A DNA stretch of 64,000 bases from Paenibacillus puerhi (GTDB taxonomy: Bacteria; Bacillota; Bacilli; Paenibacillales; NBRC-103111). Of this stretch, positions 61,850 to 64,000 are shown one piece after another; the first letter of the stretch is position 1; the number at the start of each line of letters is the position of its first letter. The stretch covers positions 124,001-188,000 of the forward strand of contig NZ_WUWM01000009.1 in NCBI RefSeq assembly GCF_009846885.1, in the 5' to 3' direction. The position numbers and the translations under genes are program-made. A model generated the notes under the pieces. That model saw nothing but the letters and a program-made list of their open reading frames with translations, was not told the origin of the DNA and did not search any database.

Positions 61850-63238
61850 ATGGATTACCGGATTGAGAAAGATACCATGGGCGAAATACGCGTTCCCGCC
61901 GACAAGCTGTGGGGGGCCCAAACGCAGCGCAGCCGCGAAAATTTTCGGATCGGGACAGAGCGGATGCCCCTTGAAGTCGTTCATGCCTTCGGGCTGCTCA
62001 AGAAAGCGGCCGCCGCCGCCAACCTGAAGCTGGGCAAGCATGAGCAGGCCAAGGCGGATGCGATTGCTGCGGCAGCCTCCGAGGTCGTCGACGGCCGATG
62101 GGACGAACATTTTCCGCTCGTGGTTTGGCAGACGGGCAGCGGCACACAGTCCAATATGAACGCGAACGAAGTGATCGCGCGGCTTGCGAATGAAAGTTTG
62201 GAGAAGCAGGGATCGCAGCTGCGCATTCATCCGAATGACGATGTGAACCGCTCCCAAAGCTCCAACGATACGTTTCCCACGGCGATGCATATTGCGGGCG
62301 TGCTGGCGCTGCACCGGCGCCTGTTTCCCGCGCTGGAGGCGCTCAAAGGAACTCTGAAGAGCAAATCCGAAGCGTTCGCCGATATCGTAAAAATAGGAAG
62401 AACCCATCTGCAGGATGCGACCCCGCTGACGCTAGGTCAAGAGATCAGCGGATGGTGGGCGATGCTGGACAAGACGGATCGGATGGTTCGTCAAAGTATG
62501 GAGACGATGTACGAGCTGGCCATCGGGGGAACGGCGGTCGGCACGGGATTGAATGCCCATCCGGAATTCGGCGACACGACCGCTGCAGAAATTGCCCGGG
62601 AAACCGGACTTCCCTTCGTATCGGCGGACAATAAATTCCATGGACTGACAAGCCATGATCAGATCGTGTACACGCACGGCGCGTTGAAGGCGCTGGCAGC
62701 CGATCTGATGAAAATCGCCAATGACGTGCGCTGGCTAGCTAGCGGTCCCCGGAGCGGCATCGGCGAGCTGACGATACCGGAGAACGAACCGGGAAGCTCG
62801 ATCATGCCGGGCAAGGTTAACCCCACGCAAAGCGAAGCTTTGACGATGGTGGCTTGCCAGGTCATGGGCAATGACGCCGCGATCGGCTTTGCTGCCAGCC
62901 AGGGCAATTTTGAACTGAATGTTTTCAAGCCGGTCATTATTCATAATTTCCTGCAGTCCGTCCGGCTGCTGGCCGATGCGATGAACTCATTCAACGAGCA
63001 CTGCGCTGTAGGTATAGAGCCCAACCGCACGGTCATCACCCGTCATCTGGAGCAGTCCTTGATGCTGGTTACTGCTTTGAACCCGCATATCGGGTATGAA
63101 AAAGCGGCGTCCATCGCTAAAACAGCCCATAAAGAAGGGCTGACCTTGAAGGAAGCCGCCGTACGCAGCGGTTATTTGACTGCAGAGCGCTTCGACGAGG
63201 TCGTGAAGCCGGAGGATATGATCCACCCGAAAGCATAG
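61850..63238 (+). CDS. fumC: Class II fumarate hydratase
   Basis: The iron-free fumarase (462 residues, a tetramer) that interconverts fumarate and malate in the TCA cycle. The catalytic His186 is in [10 protein letters not shown], the mobile signature loop is [13 protein letters not shown] (315-327) with its Ser, and the substrate-binding [13 protein letters not shown] and [12 protein letters not shown] segments are complete. The first residues [20 protein letters not shown] are typical. A GAGGAGGTTCTAGT site precedes the ATG. Full length with no damage. It is the only TCA-cycle gene in the window. Confidence 0.95.
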   Translation: MDYRIEKDTMGEIRVPADKLWGAQTQRSRENFRIGTERMPLEVVHAFGLLKKAAAAANLKLGKHEQAKADAIAAAASEVVDGRWDEHFPLVVWQTGSGTQSNMNANEVIARLANESLEKQGSQLRIHPNDDVNRSQSSNDTFPTAMHIAGVLALHRRLFPALEALKGTLKSKSEAFADIVKIGRTHLQDATPLTLGQEISGWWAMLDKTDRMVRQSMETMYELAIGGTAVGTGLNAHPEFGDTTAAEIARETGLPFVSADNKFHGLTSHDQIVYTHGALKALAADLMKIANDVRWLASGPRSGIGELTIPENEPGSSIMPGKVNPTQSEALTMVACQVMGNDAAIGFAASQGNFELNVFKPVIIHNFLQSVRLLADAMNSFNEHCAVGIEPNRTVITRHLEQSLMLVTALNPHIGYEKAASIAKTAHKEGLTLKEAAVRSGYLTAERFDEVVKPEDMIHPKA

Positions 63239-63272
63239 GGGATTTTCCTCCTATACACGAGAGAGAAACAAG

Positions 63273-63318
63273 CAACGCCCTTAATTTCCGCGATAAGCGA
63301 GAGAAGAAGGGTGTTGTT
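63273..63318 (+). terminator. Possible terminator after fumC
   Basis: CAACGCCCTT (63273-63282) pairs with AAGGGTGTTG (63307-63316) including one wobble pair, around a 24-base loop, then TTTG. The T-run is too short for a confident call. Confidence 0.5.
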
Positions 63319-63349
63319 TGACTAGGGAGAAGGGAAGGTGAACATCGCG

Positions 63350-64000
63350 ATGAAGCCGACTAAATATTGTGCAGCTCTTCTGATTGCTGCGGCTGTATGG
63401 ACATCGCTTCCGCAGTCAGGGCATGCTCAAACGAAGCAAGTAAGCGTTGCTATTCCTACATTTCAGGTTTCCTTGAACGGTATTCAGGTGGATAACGCTT
63501 ATCGCCAGTACCCTTTGCTTGTTTATAAGGACATTACTTATTTTCCCATGACGTACTATGATAGCCGATTTCTGGGCCTCGTCACCAAGTGGGATTCGGA
63601 TCAAGGGCTTGAAATCGAAAAAACAGGCATATCGGCTGCCTATCGGGATTACAAGGGGAGCATTCGCAATGCCGGCAGGTATACGGCCTCTATTCCCGAC
63701 TTTGCTGTTCGAATCAATGGGAAGAACATTATACAGTCAGAGGAAGTCTACCCGTTACTAGAATTCCGGGATGTCACCTACTTCCCGCTGACTTGGAGAT
63801 TTGCCGCGGAGGAGCTTGAATGGAGCTACCGGTTCGATGCCCGGGAGGGGTTTGTCATCGAGTCCTCCAATCCGCAGGTGGAGCCGGTCGCTCTTCCGGG
63901 ATATGCCGGAGGCGAGGTCGTAGCCGCTGCGGGGAGCTACTATTATGGCGGGGCCGAAGGGGAGATCTTCCAGGCTTCGATCGAACACCCGGACCAAGCG
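63350..64000 (+). CDS. Secreted stalk-domain protein, cut by the window end
   Basis: A 217-codon open frame that runs off the window without a stop. It begins with a signal peptide (MKPTKYCAALLIAAAVWTSL, cleavage near GHAQ). Two copies of a copper-amine-oxidase-N-like stalk pattern follow: VSLNGIQVDNAYRQYPLLVYKDITYFPMT (split, about 41-69) and AVRINGKNIIQSEEVYPLLEFRDVTYFPLTW (about 119-149). A likely DUF5050-type propeller starts at SYYYGGAEGEIFQ near residue 200. Paenibacillus secretes many such wall-associated proteins. A GTG four codons upstream is another possible start. Confidence 0.78.
   Translation, partial: MKPTKYCAALLIAAAVWTSLPQSGHAQTKQVSVAIPTFQVSLNGIQVDNAYRQYPLLVYKDITYFPMTYYDSRFLGLVTKWDSDQGLEIEKTGISAAYRDYKGSIRNAGRYTASIPDFAVRINGKNIIQSEEVYPLLEFRDVTYFPLTWRFAAEELEWSYRFDAREGFVIESSNPQVEPVALPGYAGGEVVAAAGSYYYGGAEGEIFQASIEHPDQA

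Overview
The window reads as a chromosome segment of a spore-forming, low-GC-phylum but fairly G+C-rich Gram-positive bacterium, most likely Paenibacillus or a close relative. The call rests on gene content. Bacillus-type proteins recur (YfmM-, YfmR- and YkpA-like ABC-F ATPases, KapB, a Spo0E-like phosphatase, a YhcN/YlaJ lipoprotein, a YtxJ bacilliredoxin, a DUF3900 protein, HelD). Ribosome binding sites are strong AGGAGG types, TTG and GTG starts are common, and coding density is high. I see no rRNA, tRNA, IS element, phage or CRISPR array.

Layout. 0-9 kb: a PP2C phosphatase, three ABC-F translation-type ATPases interleaved with a Dabb protein, a membrane protein, an ASCH protein and an M42 peptidase. 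9-15 kb: a thioredoxin-like protein, KapB, a polytopic sensor kinase with a LuxR-type regulator, then an oxidoreductase, a TRIC-type membrane protein, an unknown acidic protein and a spore lipoprotein. 15-20 kb: an OmpR-type two-component system followed by a BcrA/LanFEG-like ABC exporter; the regulator gene and the exporter gene carry the same AT-rich repeat upstream, so this looks like a self-contained antimicrobial-peptide or envelope-stress detoxification module. 20-27 kb: an orphan OmpR regulator divergent from a Spo0E-like protein, an HxlR regulator, purT, an AIM24-family protein, a small Cys-rich protein, a duplicated YiaA/B membrane protein, a phosphoesterase, YtxJ and an esterase.

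27-37 kb: a 1741-residue hybrid sensor protein (degenerate protein-kinase domain, AAA ATPase, helical repeats, GAF, Spo0B-like histidine kinase), a TIGR01777 epimerase, topoisomerase III and a WYL regulator. 37-43 kb: a GyrI-like protein, a methyltransferase-nitrilase-acetyltransferase operon, an MFS exporter with a textbook promoter inside an inverted repeat, and a lipoprotein Cu/Zn superoxide dismutase. 43-49.3 kb: a two-gene operon of a secreted 1675-residue cadherin-like repeat protein and a TPR-glycosyltransferase. 49.5-54.5 kb: a DUF3900 protein, a RavA/ViaA-type AAA-VWA pair and a glutathione peroxidase. 54.6-64 kb: a three-cysteine LarE, a D-2-hydroxyacid dehydrogenase, PadR with a membrane protein, a CDF-family transporter, HelD, a 48-residue protein, fumarase C, and the start of a secreted stalk-domain protein cut by the window end.

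Most of the window is ordinary housekeeping and stress biology. The parts most worth a second look are the repeat-protein/glycosyltransferase operon, the hybrid pseudokinase sensor without a regulator, the KapB-kinase-regulator trio, and the two-component/ABC module with its shared operator. Gene identities come from reading motifs by eye; no database search was run.
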